Of a stretch of 64,000 bases of DNA, positions 35,489-47,516 are shown piece by piece. Location of the stretch: assembly GCF_037126465.1 (NCBI RefSeq), contig NC_088209.1:25611146-25675145 (forward strand). Reading direction: 5' to 3'. Numbering within the stretch: position 1 is the stretch's first letter; the number at the start of each line of letters is the position of its first letter. Origin of the DNA: Ornithodoros turicata. Its lineage: Eukaryota; Arthropoda; Arachnida; Ixodida; Argasidae. Made by a program: the position numbers and the translations under genes. The notes under the pieces were generated by a model that worked only from the letters and a program-made list of their open reading frames with translations, was not told where the DNA came from and ran no database searches.

Positions 35489-37425
35489 ATGAGAAAAAAG
35501 GTAAGCCTAACCCCTTGCCGTTTTTTTGGCAAAAAAAATCGAAGGTCCTCTTCTGGTACAAATTTTACGCTGGGATTAAAGCGCCGCCCCTGCTTAGTAT
35601 CCGTGCGCAATTTCAGCCCGGTCTGAGCACTTTTATTTTTTCGCCAAAAATTAGAAAAAGGTAAGCCTAACCCCTTGCCGTTTTTTTTTTGCAAAAAATC
35701 GAAGATACTCTTCTGGTACAAATTTTGCGCTGGGATTAAAGCGCAGCCCCTGCTTAGTATCCGTGCGCAATTTCAGCCCGGTCTGAGCACTTTTATTTTT
35801 TCGCCAAAAATGAGAAAAAAGGTAAGCCTAACCCCTTGCCGTTTTTTTGGCCAAAAAATCGAAGGTCCTCTTCTGGTACAAATTTTGCGCTGGGATTAAA
35901 GCGCAGCCCCTGCTTAGTATCCGTGCGCAATTTCAGCCCGGTCTGAGCACTTTTATTTTTTCGCCAAAAATGAGAAAAAAGGTAAGCCTAACCCCTTGCC
36001 GTTTTTTTTGGCAAAAAAAATCGAAGGTCATCTTCTGGTACAAATTTTGCGCTGGGATTAAAGCGCAGCCCCTGCTGAGTACCCGTGCGCAATTTCAGCC
36101 CGGTCTGAGCACTTTTATTTTTTCGCCAAAAATGAGAAAAAAGGTAAGCCTAACCCCTTGCCGTTTTTTTGGCCAAAAAATCGAAGGTCATCTTCTGGTA
36201 CAAATTTTGCGCTGGGATTAAAGCGCATCCCCTGCTTAGTATCCGTGCGCAATTTCAGCCCGGTCTGAGCACTTTTATTTTTTCGCCAAAAATGAGAAAA
36301 AGGTAAGCCTAACCCCTTGCCGTTTTTTTTGGCAAAAAAAATCGAAGGTCATCTTCTGGTACAAATTTTGCGCTGGGATTAAAGCGCAGCCCCTGCTGAG
36401 TACCCGTGCGCAATTTCAGCCCGGTCTGAGCACTTTTATTTTTTCGCCAAAAATGAGAAAAAAGGTAAGCCTAACCCCTTGCCGTTTTTTTGGCAAAAAA
36501 ATCGAAGGTCATCTTCTGGTACAAATTTTGCGCTGGGATTAAAGCGCAGCCCCTGCTTAGTATCCGTGCGCAATTTCAGCCCGGTCTGAGCACTTTTATT
36601 TTTTCGCCAAAAATTAGAAAAAAGGTAAGCCTAACCCCTTGCCGTTTTTTTGGCAAAAAAATCGAAGGTCCTCTTCTGGTACAAATTTTGCGCTGGGATT
36701 AAAGCGCAGCCCCTGCTTAGTATCCGTGCGCAATTTCAGCCCGGTCTGAGCACTTTTATTTTTTCGCCAAAAATTAGAAAAAAGGTAAGCCTAACCCCTT
36801 GCCGTTTTTTTGGCCAAAAAATCGAAGGTCCTCTTCTGGTACAAATTTTGCGCTGGGATTAAAGCGCAGCCCCTGCTTAGTATCCGTGCGCAATTTCAGC
36901 CCGGTCTGAGCACTTTTATTTTTTCGCCAAAAATTAGAAAAAAGGTAAGCCTAACCCCTTGCCGTTTTTTTGGCCAAAAAATCGAAGGTCCTCTTCTGGT
37001 ACAAATTTTGCGCTGGGATTAAAGCGCAGCCCCTGCTTAGTATCCGTGCGCAATTTCAGCCCGGTCTGAGCACTTTTATTTTTTCGCCAAAAATTAGAAA
37101 AAAGGTAAGCCTAACCCCTTGCCGTTTTTTTGGCAAAAAAATCGAAGGTCCTCTTCTGGTACAAATTTTGCGCTGGGATTAAAGCGCAGCCCCTGCTTAG
37201 TATCCGTGCGCAATTTCAGCCCGGTCTGAGCACTTTTATTTTTCCGCCAAAATTGAGAAAAAAGGTAAGCCTAACCTCTTGCTCTTGCTGTTTTTTAGGT
37301 CCGAAAATCGGAGATCATTTTTTGGTACAAATTTTCCGGGAATATTAAAGCGCAATTCCTGATGAGTATCTTTGCGTACTTGCAGCCCGACCAGAGCGCT
37401 TTTATTTTTTCGCAATGTCAAACAA
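35489..37425. repeat. Satellite array, about 12 units of 160 bp
   Basis: The word GGTAAGCCTAACC recurs at 35500, 35660, 35821, 35981, 36143, 36302, 36464, 36624, 36784, 36944, 37104 and 37264. Unit length is 159-162 bp and changes come mainly from the T and A runs. Units are very similar in the middle (36.6-37.1 kb) and more diverged in the last one. One unit could encode about 70 residues, but 160 is not a multiple of 3 and the frame does not continue, so it is not treated as coding. Confidence 0.95.
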
Positions 37426-37925
37426 GTAACAAAACAAGGTTTATTTCATACCTTCAACAGAAAGACGACCAGCAACACAAGACAGCCTACTGGGCCCCCC
37501 GAACTTCCAGAGCTATTCGTTTCTTTCTCCGCAAGTCATTTTTGTTACCCTCATCCTGCTCCCACTCGCGTGCTAGGAGTCAAACCTATCGTGCCCACAA
37601 AACCCCAAAGTTCACACCTCACAAATCGTCGTCTTCGGCAATGTCCGTCATGTCTATTATATTATCGTCTACCGGGGGCATGCGGTTGGGTTCCTGAGCT
37701 TCCTGCAGTAAATCCGGTCGGAGGCGTCACAGGGTTGACACGGCTGCTGAGACATCATTTTCCTACCGATCCAGCTGCGTTGATTTTGGAATGGTGGAGG
37801 GCGTGTCGTCGAGGGGTCAGCCTGTGGAGTTGGGAGCCCGACACACCGGGCATAGGAAGCGCTGCTCCTCAGTGGTCAACGGTACGGAAGGATCCCGTGG
37901 ATGGCGGTCCATTAAAGTCATCCCT

Positions 37926-38453
37926 CTAAAAGGAGGGCGTCCTTCCAGGGTCGGGCGGCCCTCTTACTATGAGAGGCCCACGAGACCGGGTGTCCCTTGG
38001 GACAACAACCGTTGCCGCGGTCCGCGAACGAAGTGGTGGAGAAGGTTGCTGAACTGCAGGCCTAGACTGTGCAGCGGGTCCCCTTAAACCGTACGTCGGA
38101 CATGGTGGCTGGATGACCCTTTGGTGCGTCGGTCGCGGCATGGTATCTGACAAGATAAAGGAAAAAGGGAATACGATGAGAGGGCAACTCTGCATCGTGA
38201 GAAGGGCTCGAAAGAGCTCTCCCCTAAAAATCCTAGTGGAAAACTGCGGGACAGAAATCACACTAATGCCTGCTAAGCCGCGAGCACTATAGATCTTAGT
38301 AATAGAAATAGTGGCTGCTACGTGCGCCTGAGGACGCATATTGTAGCGACTGGAAGCAGGTCCGGGAACGGGGTCCTGGTCCATGTCTTGGAGAGGAAGC
38401 TGAAGATCTGCCTCTTCACCCTCGGGGTCTCGAAGGTGATAGGTCAGGTCCAA
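37926..38453 (-). other. Open frame in the retroelement tail, unrecognised
   Basis: A 175-residue frame on the same strand as the element, with a proline/arginine-rich end. No family recognised. Its place after the integrase piece suggests it is the end of the pol region or non-coding internal sequence. Confidence 0.35.
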
Positions 38454-38609
38454 GATATGTACTCACAGCGTGTCACAGCGGCTAAGCCTGTAAGTGAGGC
38501 GGGAATAGCACGCACTAATCTCGAAGGGGCCATCCCACCTAACTGCGAGCGAAGCTGCAAAGCACAGCGCGACGCATCACTAAACGGGTAAGTCCGTCTA
38601 AGGACAAGG

Positions 38610-38951
38610 TCACCGACGCTGTAGGTGAAATTTCATCTTCCACGGTTGTGCCGGCGAGCCTGGTCCAACCTTGTAATGTCCATTCTCCAGAGCAGTCCGA
38701 GCTGCAATGTCTAGTCGACTCTGGAGGTCCTCAGCAAACCTTGAATAGAGAGTCTTGGATCTACAGGAACCACAAAAAATATACTGATTATCTCTAGGAC
38801 TACGGGGGAAATGTCTCATCCCATCAAAACCAACTATCAGCCAGGGCCTATTGCTCTGAACCGAGGAGTGCCCTGGGAGTATACCACCACTCTTTCGCAA
38901 ACGGGACAAGCACGAACATACTTTGTTATGTCCCGCCTTATTCCTGTCCAT
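38610..38951 (-). pseudogene. Integrase fragment of gypsy-type element
   Basis: Contains FDGMRHFPRSPRDNQYIF, close to the conserved integrase-core stretch of gypsy and related elements. The following metal-binding region is damaged. Confidence 0.65.
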
Positions 38952-39428
38952 GTCTCAACACGACGTAACTTTTGATAACCTTTCCTACCACTTCTGTGAC
39001 CTGCCAAGGCCGAGACCTGAAAGTAACGTACGAAAGGCTTACGAGACTTCTATAGCACCTCGACTCCAAATAAGGATTATCCATCGTTGTCATACGCCTG
39101 GGGCATACATCTGAACAGAATGCCATGCTCGCCCAGCAGATAGGAGACATGCCGTCCGTCAGTCCTTCCTGTGCCCACCGGGTCCAGTTCGGCTAACCAT
39201 TGACACACTCGCTGACAAAGGCCGTTCGCTCTCTGAGTATCTAGGAGCTACTGTCTGCTCACGACCCTGCCCCAAGCAGAAGATACATCTCGTGTGCTGC
39301 TGTCAAGAGTTGAGAAAACGCCTCGGTTCCTTTCTCTCTCCCCTCCGGTACAGGCGCACGGGATAGCGTGTCTGGCACCACGTTCGTTGAGCCCCGCCTC
39401 CAGTACTCCATGTGGAAGGAGTAGCCTT

Positions 39429-39644
39429 TTAACATCCGGTCCTACATGGTGAGACGTCCAGACGGGTCGTGGAGCCGCTGAAGTCAGGAAAGTAGCTGGT
39501 GCCATCCAGGTAGATATCGAAGTTCCAGAGCGCGAAGATGATCGCCAAGCACTCCTTTTCGGTGAAGGAATGATTCCGCTTTGTCAGATTGAGCGTGCGA
39601 CTTGCAAAAGCCACTGGACAAAGAATAGCGCTAACTCGGTACAA
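39429..39644 (-). pseudogene. RNase H fragment of gypsy-type element
   Basis: Contains PVAFASRTLNLTKRNHSFTE and KECLAIIFALWNFDIYLDG, typical of the RNase H domain that follows reverse transcriptase. Flanked by frame breaks. Confidence 0.75.
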
Positions 39645-39740
39645 TTAGGAATGAATTGTCTATAGGAACCAACCATACCGGAGTAACGCTGCAACGCTAC
39701 TGGGAACGGGATACTCCACGATCCCCTTTGGCTTGTGACC

Positions 39741-40215
39741 CTAGGCGACACCAGCTGCACCTGGCGGGGGTTGATGGTTGACCGCACCTGCATCATGCTT
39801 GCAAGGACGATTGACAGGTGGTCTCAGTGCTCCTGAAAAGTTCTGGAAAGCAAGCACTACTACGGTACCATCCATGTACACCATCGCGAAAATGTACTTC
39901 ACATCTCTCAATTCGGCATCCACTAACCGCCGGAAACTGGCTGGTGGGTTAGACAGTCCAACAGGCTTCCATACAAACTGAAACAAACCCCTATGAGAGG
40001 TAAAGACTGTCTTCGTGACATCCTCCGGGGCAACCTGGATTTGCAAAAACTCTCTACTACAATCAAGCGGTGAAAATACAGTACCAATGCACAGGAAATA
40101 CGTAATAGCTCAATGAACGGGAAGGGGTAAGACACTCAAGAGTTACTGCGTTAAGTCGATGATAAACGACGCATAACCTTGCCGTACCATCACGTTTCGG
40201 AGCCAAAACGACAGG
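39741..40215 (-). pseudogene. Reverse transcriptase fragment of gypsy-type element
   Basis: A KRDGTARLC motif near 40200, then, after frame shifts, IQVAPEDVTKTVFTSHRG, KPVGLSNPPASFRRLVDAEL and VYMDG in place of the catalytic YxDD. At least two frameshifts and the lost Asp show it is dead. Confidence 0.8.
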
Positions 40216-40360
40216 AAACTACCGAAGGCTCTGGGACCCTTGAAGAACTGCACTCGTTTGGCGAATTTCGCTACTTCATTTCTTGCACCCAACACCCCCC
40301 CCCCCATCCTTGGTACCAAAGCCCCCCCCCCCCTTCGTTGTCCGTCCATGTTCTTTACCA

Positions 40361-40830
40361 GGCTGAGAAAAAATAGCTGAACCGAAGAACTCCAGGTCCT
40401 TCTCGAATCCAATTTTCCAAGGTTCTTCTGCCATTCCAATTCCACGTGCCGAAAAAAATGGGCACCTCTTACTCAGTATATGTGCGTAATTCGGGCTCAT
40501 TGTAAGTACTTTTATCGTTGCTAAAAATGCAAGTGAAAGTAGGGTAAAAGAATAAAGCTAACAACAAAGGTAACGTGCAAAAGGGTAAAAGGAAACAAAG
40601 GTAAGAGGTTGGTGTTTTGCGAGACCAAATTTCCACTATTCTTCTGCCCCTGCAATTCCACCTGCAAAATAAAGAGCACCTTCGACTGAGTCATAATTCT
40701 GACACATTCGAGAACTTTTATCTTTTTGCTGAAAATGAGAGAAAATGTAAGTCCTTGGTGTTTTCTAAGGCCAAATTTTCAAGGTTCTTTTACCCCTACA
40801 GGTCACCTGCAAAACTAAGTTATCCTACTT
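40361..40830. repeat. Diverged satellite-like units right of the retroelement
   Basis: Two to three degenerate units share words with the 160-bp satellite: gaggtccttctcg or caaggttcttctg, tcagtatatgtgcgtaattc, cttttatctttttgctgaaaatgagagaaaa then a GTAAG. They lie on the far side of the gypsy element. Confidence 0.55.
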
Positions 40831-41779
40831 CTTCACCTTCTACTGCATGTCTACTCAGTAGAAGCAATAAAATACGATTGTGTTACGCCGTATTGAACGT
40901 TTTGCCATGGTTTTATCGCAATCGCATGTCTAAGGCGGTATTTCAGCCGTAAGGTCATAATTCCGTAAGTGAGGCCCGTCTGACAGATGCCCTTAAAGGC
41001 CATATATGGAAAGTGCGCCTGTCTGACAGGGGTATCAAACTTCATAAAAACCTTTGTATTTCAAATGCTATAGTATTTTCATATAGCTTCGTCGTCACTT
41101 ACTGGTTTTTTACTATAGTAGTCCCGGTCTACCAAGTTGGCGGCGCTGTTGCGCATCTGACGTTATTTGTTTGCGCATATTGAGGGGTCTATTCTGACTC
41201 GTTCGGTACTTTGGACTCCCAGGGGAAACCGTGAACTTCGCCATTGGGTGCATACATTTTTACTACCATTTTTCCGGTCAGATACATCTATTTTCCGGAT
41301 TAAAACGCTTGCGGACAAGCACCAATACGGCTATTTTCGGCGCTACGGCGGCAACTTCAAAATCCATACTTGTTTCTCAGCCAACGCTTGGATTGGATTG
41401 GTAATTGGAATCCTCGGTGAGACTGCTCTGAAGCTTCGGAACCGTATCGCTAGGTGGCGCCATGGCGGCCGCGTGGCTATATATTCCTGTATTCCTTCCG
41501 CTCTTCGCCGCCGCCGCTCAACTTGCTGCCTTGGCTGAGCAGGCAGGCCGCACTCATTTTCCCGCAGGCAGGCCGCAATTATTTATTTTTTATTGTTATT
41601 AATATTATTATTATTATTGAACATCATCACCCCTCCCCTTCCCTCGCAGAGAAGCAGAGTCCTTTCACGCCAGACGGAGTACACTATGCTGAGAAGATAG
41701 GCTAGAAATAGAAAGAGGTAATGGACTGTTTATCGAGGGATATTCAATAACTCAGGCAGAGACGCAGGGTAATCATCCT
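40831..41779. other. Intergenic, 0.95 kb
   Basis: No gene recognised. An AT-rich TTATTA run lies near 41581-41620. Confidence 0.5.
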
Positions 41780-42301
41780 GTGGGCACACGGATGCCCGTA
41801 TTGAGAGCTGGACGGGAGAACATACCAAACTGGAAGGGTGCTGCTAAGTTTTTGCGACGAACAGGGGCTTATCATGGTAAAAAGCAAGTGAAAATCACGT
41901 GGGTGTTTTGGACACACCACTCGTCGATAGACCACACGCTTACGACGGCAGATATGTACCGCTTTCTGAAAGAGATGACAATAGAGGGAGATGGGGGAGG
42001 GATATATTTATTAGAACAAAGAAAAAAAGGGGGAAAAGGGACGTCCTTCTTTTTGCGGATCGAAGTTGCGCAAAAAGAAGGACGGCAGCTATGGCTCGGA
42101 TTCCTAGACATAAAAGGGGCTTACGATAAGGTTGTGCACTCGGTTCTATGGAAAACGCTAGAGATTTCAGGAGTGGATAGAGGCACGGTAAGCCTGATGA
42201 GGCGGATATATGAGGATAGCTCCGTAGACGTTAATTCGGAGGGGAATTGTGTTGGTACCATCAACGTAAAACGAGGTATGAAACAGGGGTGTCCACTGTG
42301 A
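41780..42301 (+). pseudogene. LINE reverse-transcriptase fragment
   Basis: Contains LGFLDIKGAYDKVVHSVLW and VKRGMKQGCPL, the catalytic FxDxxxAYD block and the xGxxQGxxL block of non-LTR reverse transcriptases, 80 residues apart. A stop follows at once and nothing upstream gives endonuclease sequence. A truncated, dead copy. Confidence 0.8.
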
Positions 42302-44253
42302 CCGATATTGTTCATGATATACGAAGTGTCCAAGCTAACATGCAGCGGGGTAAAAAAACACGGTGCGTCATAAGCAGATGGAAACTGCAGCATATTGTGA
42401 GGTGTCGCGTGTTCTAATCTGCTGAGGTTTTCTTTTCTTTCTTTTTTTTGTTGCGATGGCGCAATTAATTAGCTAATTAGTTAACTTTCAAATTATTCGT
42501 CTTATGACCGAGATGCGAATCGGAAAGCTGTAGACAGTGTCGGGAAACACCTACCGCAATTGTTTCTTACAGCGTACGCCTTGCGTTGAGTTCGTTTCTT
42601 CTTCTTCTTCTTTTTTTCTGGGAGGAAAGAACGCGCGAAATCCAATCCAAAAGTGTATCAAGTGGCCCGAGGCGACCGCACGTACGCGCGCGCCTCGGTT
42701 TGAGAGCTCTTAGCGTACACAAGAACTACTACATCCGCTATCCGCCGGGCGTCGACCATCAGGTCAAAGCTCACTTCTCAGGTCTCCTCTTGAAAAGAAA
42801 AAAAAAAGCACAAAGGTACAGTCGATATGAGGTAATTCGGGTGGATTGGAAACCTGTATCTTTTCTTTCAGTTTCAGTTTTGTTTCAGTACAGTTGTTGT
42901 AGAACATCTACAAATTGTTCAACGCTTGTTTACGGTTGTTGTTGTTCCTTTAGAGAAGAAGTCTAGAAGACATTTCAACATTCTGAGCTGATGTTTTTTG
43001 TTTTTGTTTTCTGAAGCGGTTGCTTTTCACTTGCTGAGCTCAAGACCGGGAGTTCGATTCTGACCAAGGACGGTAGCAGTGTTGGGGTGCCAACAAAGCC
43101 AAACTACTTACCGTGTTGGGATTCCTCATTATCAGCTTGTGTCGCATACTAATTTGCCTGCTGTTGCTAGTAAGTTTCAAATTATCGCTGCTTTCAAAAA
43201 TGATTTCCTCAGCCCAGATTCCCCAGATGTCCTCACTACCTTTAAACGTCCCAATCCCTTGGTAAACTACAGATGTTGTCTACGTGAGACTAAGGAAACG
43301 CGTGTAGCTAGAGCTTTATGCAAACACGAGGACACGTTGAAGAAGAAAAAGAAAAACAGAACGGCCTGTTCGCTTGAAGATAGGTTTCCGTTGTCAATAT
43401 GAAGTTATGCCAGCAGAAACACATCCGGGTTCAAGTTCCGGTGTCGACAGTATTCTCTCCTGCGGTATACAAGGTCAGAAAATGTCGACCGGTTATTTTT
43501 ACTCGGCAATGAGGCAGGGGGCTAAATTCTGCTGCCAAAGTCTAACGAGCTCACAAGAGAAGCCCACCACGGCGGATGAGTCGTCCTCAGTGAAATAGTG
43601 GAGCACGTCGAACAGCCAATCGCTCACTGACGACACAGTTCTTGGAATAAGAACCCCGTCTCGTCGTCCCTAAATTTGAAAGACGCTTTTTTAACTCGTG
43701 ACGCGTGGACGTTCGACGCGTGGTGACCATGATCTCGGGGCTGAGATCCTCAAATGAGAATTCGGACAGCGTGCGAATCGAAGACCACGTCGTCCTTCTC
43801 TGAGATGATCCCTGAAGAGCGTTACGAAGATTTGATATTTGCGGTTTATTGCAGCCACACTTTAGTATATTCAGCCGCTAATTGATCCCATACGTGACAT
43901 GATTAAATAGAAATACACACCTCTGAACACACGGCTGCTACGAGCAATGACGTTACAGAGAAGCGAGAACTGGGTCCTATTGGTTCTCAGGAACACACGA
44001 TCTCCTGCCGTGACGACGTTCGCCAACGACGAGGGCTGTTCTGGTGATCTTTTTTTATTTCTATTTATTCGTTTCTGACAGTGCTCCCACAATGGGGGAA
44101 CAGATCCCCATTTAAAAAGAGAGCACCCCCTAAACCAAATAAACGAAGGTGAAAAGCGTAGTATTGCGTATACATAGTCGGTATATGAGTCTGTTCCTAC
44201 ATTGACATCGGCGTACCACCGCGCAATAAAAAGCAACAAATGCATCAGACAAC
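42302..44253. other. Intergenic, 2 kb
   Basis: No gene recognised. A (TTC)n run is at about 42596-42612. Two tRNA B-box-like words occur (near 43049 and 43420) without a full tRNA fold. Confidence 0.5.
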
Positions 44254-44265
44254 AACAATTTACTA

Positions 44266-44562
44266 CCAGATCCCGTGGCATAGTAGCTAAGATGATCGCT
44301 TTCCACGCCGAGACTGGGAGGTGACACGGGTTCGAATCCTGTCACAAGGCTGTGCTGTCTGAGGTTTTCTCTGGGTTTTCCGAAGACTTTCCAGACGAAT
44401 GTCGGCACAGTTCCCCCTGAAGTCGGCCCAGGACGCATACTAACCCCACTAACGCATACTACCTCACTCCTTCCTGCTGTCCTCTCTCCATCTGTCCACG
44501 TCTGCACGCCGCTTATAGCCCCAGTTGTTTGGCGGCGCTAACACACACACACACAAAAGAGA
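44266..44562 (+). mobile_element. Full-length tRNA-derived SINE (SINE-1), copy A
   Basis: A tRNA-like head with A-box-like tggcatagtagctaag and perfect B box GGTTCGAATCC (44329-44339), a body shared with the 62.4-kb copy (gctgtgctgtc, ttttccgaagac, gaagtcggcccaggacg, tcctgctgtcctctctccat) and a CA-rich tail. Flanked by a perfect 12-bp target-site duplication AACAATTTACTA (44254-44265 and 44563-44574). Needs LINE enzymes to move (family knowledge). Confidence 0.9.
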
Positions 44563-44574
44563 AACAATTTACTA

Positions 44575-46436
44575 GGATACTAACGACCAGTAGCTCGAAA
44601 CAAGGGGACAAAACTACAATATAGCCTTCGAAGTCTTTTTTAACGTAACGAAGGGATGAAGGTAATGTAAGCTCTATACAGTACTGATGAGAGTATAGTG
44701 CTACTAGGTACGGGTGCCTTTATGGGAACTATCTCGGCTATTAAAATTAATAAGAGCCCCAGTGTTTGGCGCGAAGAAAGTCTAAACAAACAAACAAACA
44801 CGGCACTGATTTTATCGGCCCTTATGGATTTTAACACGCGACACCAAACTGCCCAGTTTGTATTCCTGTTTATCTCGGGTACATACAGAAGAAGGCAAGG
44901 CAGTAGTATGACTGGGCAAACCATAGGGAGAAAGGAGTCGCGATTGTTTCTGAGACCCATGAGAATTATGGCAAAAAAAACACACACACACACACACATT
45001 TGTTACTTACAAATGTCATTGGCCCCTATGTAGATCCTGTGCTCCCTCGTCGGGTTCTTCACCTGTTCATTGACTTCCTGTCGTCCGCTGGATTGCTCCA
45101 GACGCTTTAGTTCTTTCTTGTGTTTTCATCCTTCCTTCATCATCTTCACGTAATGTTCCACGTGCAATGGGGTAGGGTACCGCACCACCGTGGTGAAACA
45201 CACCATCTCATTGTCATTTTTTATTGTTATTGTTGTTACAAATGTCTATGCATATAGCATAACAGCGTTACAGTACGCTAATGAGTATACCATGCTAAGT
45301 GCTAGGGTGCAGTTAGTTGCTTGATTTTAATTTGTATGTTTGTTTGTTTTTAATTTGTTTTCCCGCGCTATCTCCTGTAGTAGCACCTTGTTAGGGGCGA
45401 AGTATTGTTAAAATCAAAAACAAAAACCTTCAGGTGTTTCAGGATTATTTCTTCCGGCTAATAGACTCGTTCGACATACTGCCCACCCTCAAACACAATG
45501 AGGGTACAGTTCCTCCAGGAGCAGTCAAGCCAATGCAGGTTGCTGTAGCTTTGCATGAAGATTTCTGACAAGTGTGTCACAAGTAGTACGTAACCCGAGC
45601 AGGAAAAATGTTGTACGCGTCTTACAAATCTGCCTCAAGCGGCATTATATAACATACTTTTCATTTCCTTTCATTTTATTAAGCGTTAAAGGCTTAAGTC
45701 CAAAATTAGAACACTCAACTACGGCGATGTTATTTTTGGATATTAAACAGGCAAGTCCATACCACCTTCTAACGCGAATACTTTGTATTTGTGCATTTGA
45801 CACATTGCTTGTATTGCGTTGCGCATGTACCTGTCGGTGACTCTGTTCCACACAAAGACGCACTGTCCCATTTCGCGCACACATACAGGGTGTTTTGCGC
45901 GTGAGGCTCGTGGCTCTGCGAACAGCGGGGCCGATTTGTCATGGCGATGTCGGCCTGAGCAAACGGCTATTAATAATTCACAGCTGCTTCTCCCTGCCTT
46001 CCAACCTGAGCGTGACTCACCGAACGCTCCTGTTCACACTCACTCGAAAACTTCGCCCGGCTCAGAAGGCCAAAAGCCGAGTCATGCATCTTAAACAACA
46101 CGTCCTATAAACCTCGAGCCAGCTACATGCAGTAGCATCTATTTCATTGTGCCTTCTTCCCTACTCCCAGGCACACAGACACAAAGAAATTACAAAACAA
46201 AACACGCAAAAAAGAAGGTTTGACGAGTCCTTATAGATCCCCCTACATATTAAAGGGGGCAGATTACCGATTACTACCGATTAATGACAGATTAGCGCCA
46301 TGCACATACAGTACACAGGACATTACTACTAGAAAATATGCCACAAACGACAGGCCCCGGACCCGTAGCGTGGATTCGGGTTGGGTTGAGTACAGTACGA
46401 TCTTTCGTTGGAAACATCGTCGGCTTCTTCCCACCT
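44575..46436. other. Intergenic, 1.9 kb
   Basis: No gene recognised. A (CA)n microsatellite lies at 44980-44998. The word tacagggtgtttt near 45887 resembles a transposon end but has no partner. Confidence 0.5.
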
Positions 46437-46690
46437 TACACTCTAAAAACAGAACTACTCAAGGCCAAGCACATAACATAGTGATATGGTTCTCACTTCT
46501 GTTTTGAAGAACGAACGCGTGGCGTGGCGTACGTCATTTTGTGACCATAAACATAAATGGGACGTGTCACAAGAGTGCATACGCTTCCCGTTTTCAACAA
46601 ATCAGAAGAGAGAGAGAGAAAGAGAACGCTTTCATTCGGAACGGTGGTTGGCTAGGACCGCGTTATGCCGTGACGCGTGCTGTATGAAGT
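46437..46690. mobile_element. Degenerate MITE related to the 34.5-kb foldback
   Basis: Begins TACACTCTAAAAACAGAA and contains cccgttttcaacaaatc and ttcattcggaacggtggttgg, matching one arm of the 34.5-kb element. The right end is not clear; a further fragment (cctgatttgttgagaatggg, tgcgtggtgaagctcg) lies at 46888-47050. Confidence 0.55.
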
Positions 46691-47402
46691 GTATATGCGC
46701 GCGATATTCCGACGCCCTCTCCTTCGGGAATATTAACTACACATATCCGTCTTTCCCTCTTTCTCCACTGAGGGAGAAGGCACGAAAGGAGTCGAGGAGC
46801 AACACGGGAAAGCGAGCTGCACTTGGTGACACTGTACCACGTGCACTCAAAACACACAGCTTCACGCCCAGCAATCATCATTGATGTACGGTTCATATTC
46901 CTGATTTGTTGAGAATGGGAGCGCATGCCTTTTTGTGAGGGTCTGCATTTGTGTTTATGGCAAGAATAAAAAAAATAAAATCACCGAAGTATAACTGTAT
47001 CACTGTTTGTAGTGATTCGTTTTGAGCGTCATGTTGCGTGGTGAAGCTCGTTTGCCTGATCGGTCACTTTTGTTTTTCACCTCGGACTCTTCGCCTGTTT
47101 ACGCGAATGTAAAGAATTCGGCCTAGAAGCACGCTTAACCCCCGTGGGGCGCCCAGCAAAAAATCCCTCTGCGCAAAAACAAAACAAAAAATGTTAGTGC
47201 AGATCTTTCACGAAGGAAGCAAAACGCATCGAAGGAGGAGGCAGTGAGGGCGTCAGGAACGCGCCGCACAGACAAACACTTTTTGGCACGCTCCTGGTGC
47301 AGAGGGAGACCCTTGAAAACGGCCACTCCAAGTGCGGAAAGCACGACATTGGAACACGCCGAAACGACAGCTGTTCAAGCTGCTGAGGAGGGTTGAAGGA
47401 AA
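46691..47402. other. Sequence upstream of the PDZ/ZM gene
   Basis: Would contain 5' UTR and possibly the promoter of the next gene, but I see no TATA box or initiator I can defend. Includes the second MITE fragment. Confidence 0.4.
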
Positions 47403-47516
47403 ATGGCGTTCCAGAGGCCTTTCCTCATCATCCTCAAGCGAGACGACCCCAGGGAAGCCTGGGGATTCAAGATATCCGGCGGGGCTGACCTGGGTACATC
47501 CCCAACGGTCCACAAG
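47403..47516 (+). CDS. PDZ/ZM gene exon 1: start codon, PDZ part 1
   Basis: ATG GCG in context gaaaATGG, 38 codons, donor CACAAG|GTGAGA, phase 0. Encodes MAFQRPFLIILKRDD and EAWGFKISGGADLG. Earlier ATGs in this frame were not found close by. Confidence 0.85.

Larger units (their letters stand above)
37426..40360 (-). mobile_element. Decayed Ty3/gypsy-type retrotransposon
   Basis: On the minus strand, in the expected order: reverse-transcriptase pieces (about 40215 to 39741), RNase H (39644-39429) and integrase-like sequence (38951-38610), then a proline-rich tail region (38453-37926). Frames shift between pieces and the catalytic YxDD position reads YMDG. Possible LTR remnant at 37426-37700, but I could not pair two LTRs. 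Not functional. Confidence 0.75.

Noticed and set aside
36490..37182. Series of 70-residue open frames, one per satellite unit (MAKKSKVLFWYKFCAGIK...)
   Set aside because: They repeat because the DNA repeats. The 160-bp period is not a multiple of 3, the frames end in the next unit, and no start or splice context is consistent.
37372..37929. 185-residue + strand open frame
   Set aside because: Lies over the end of a minus-strand retroelement, is proline-rich without motifs, and has no partner exons.
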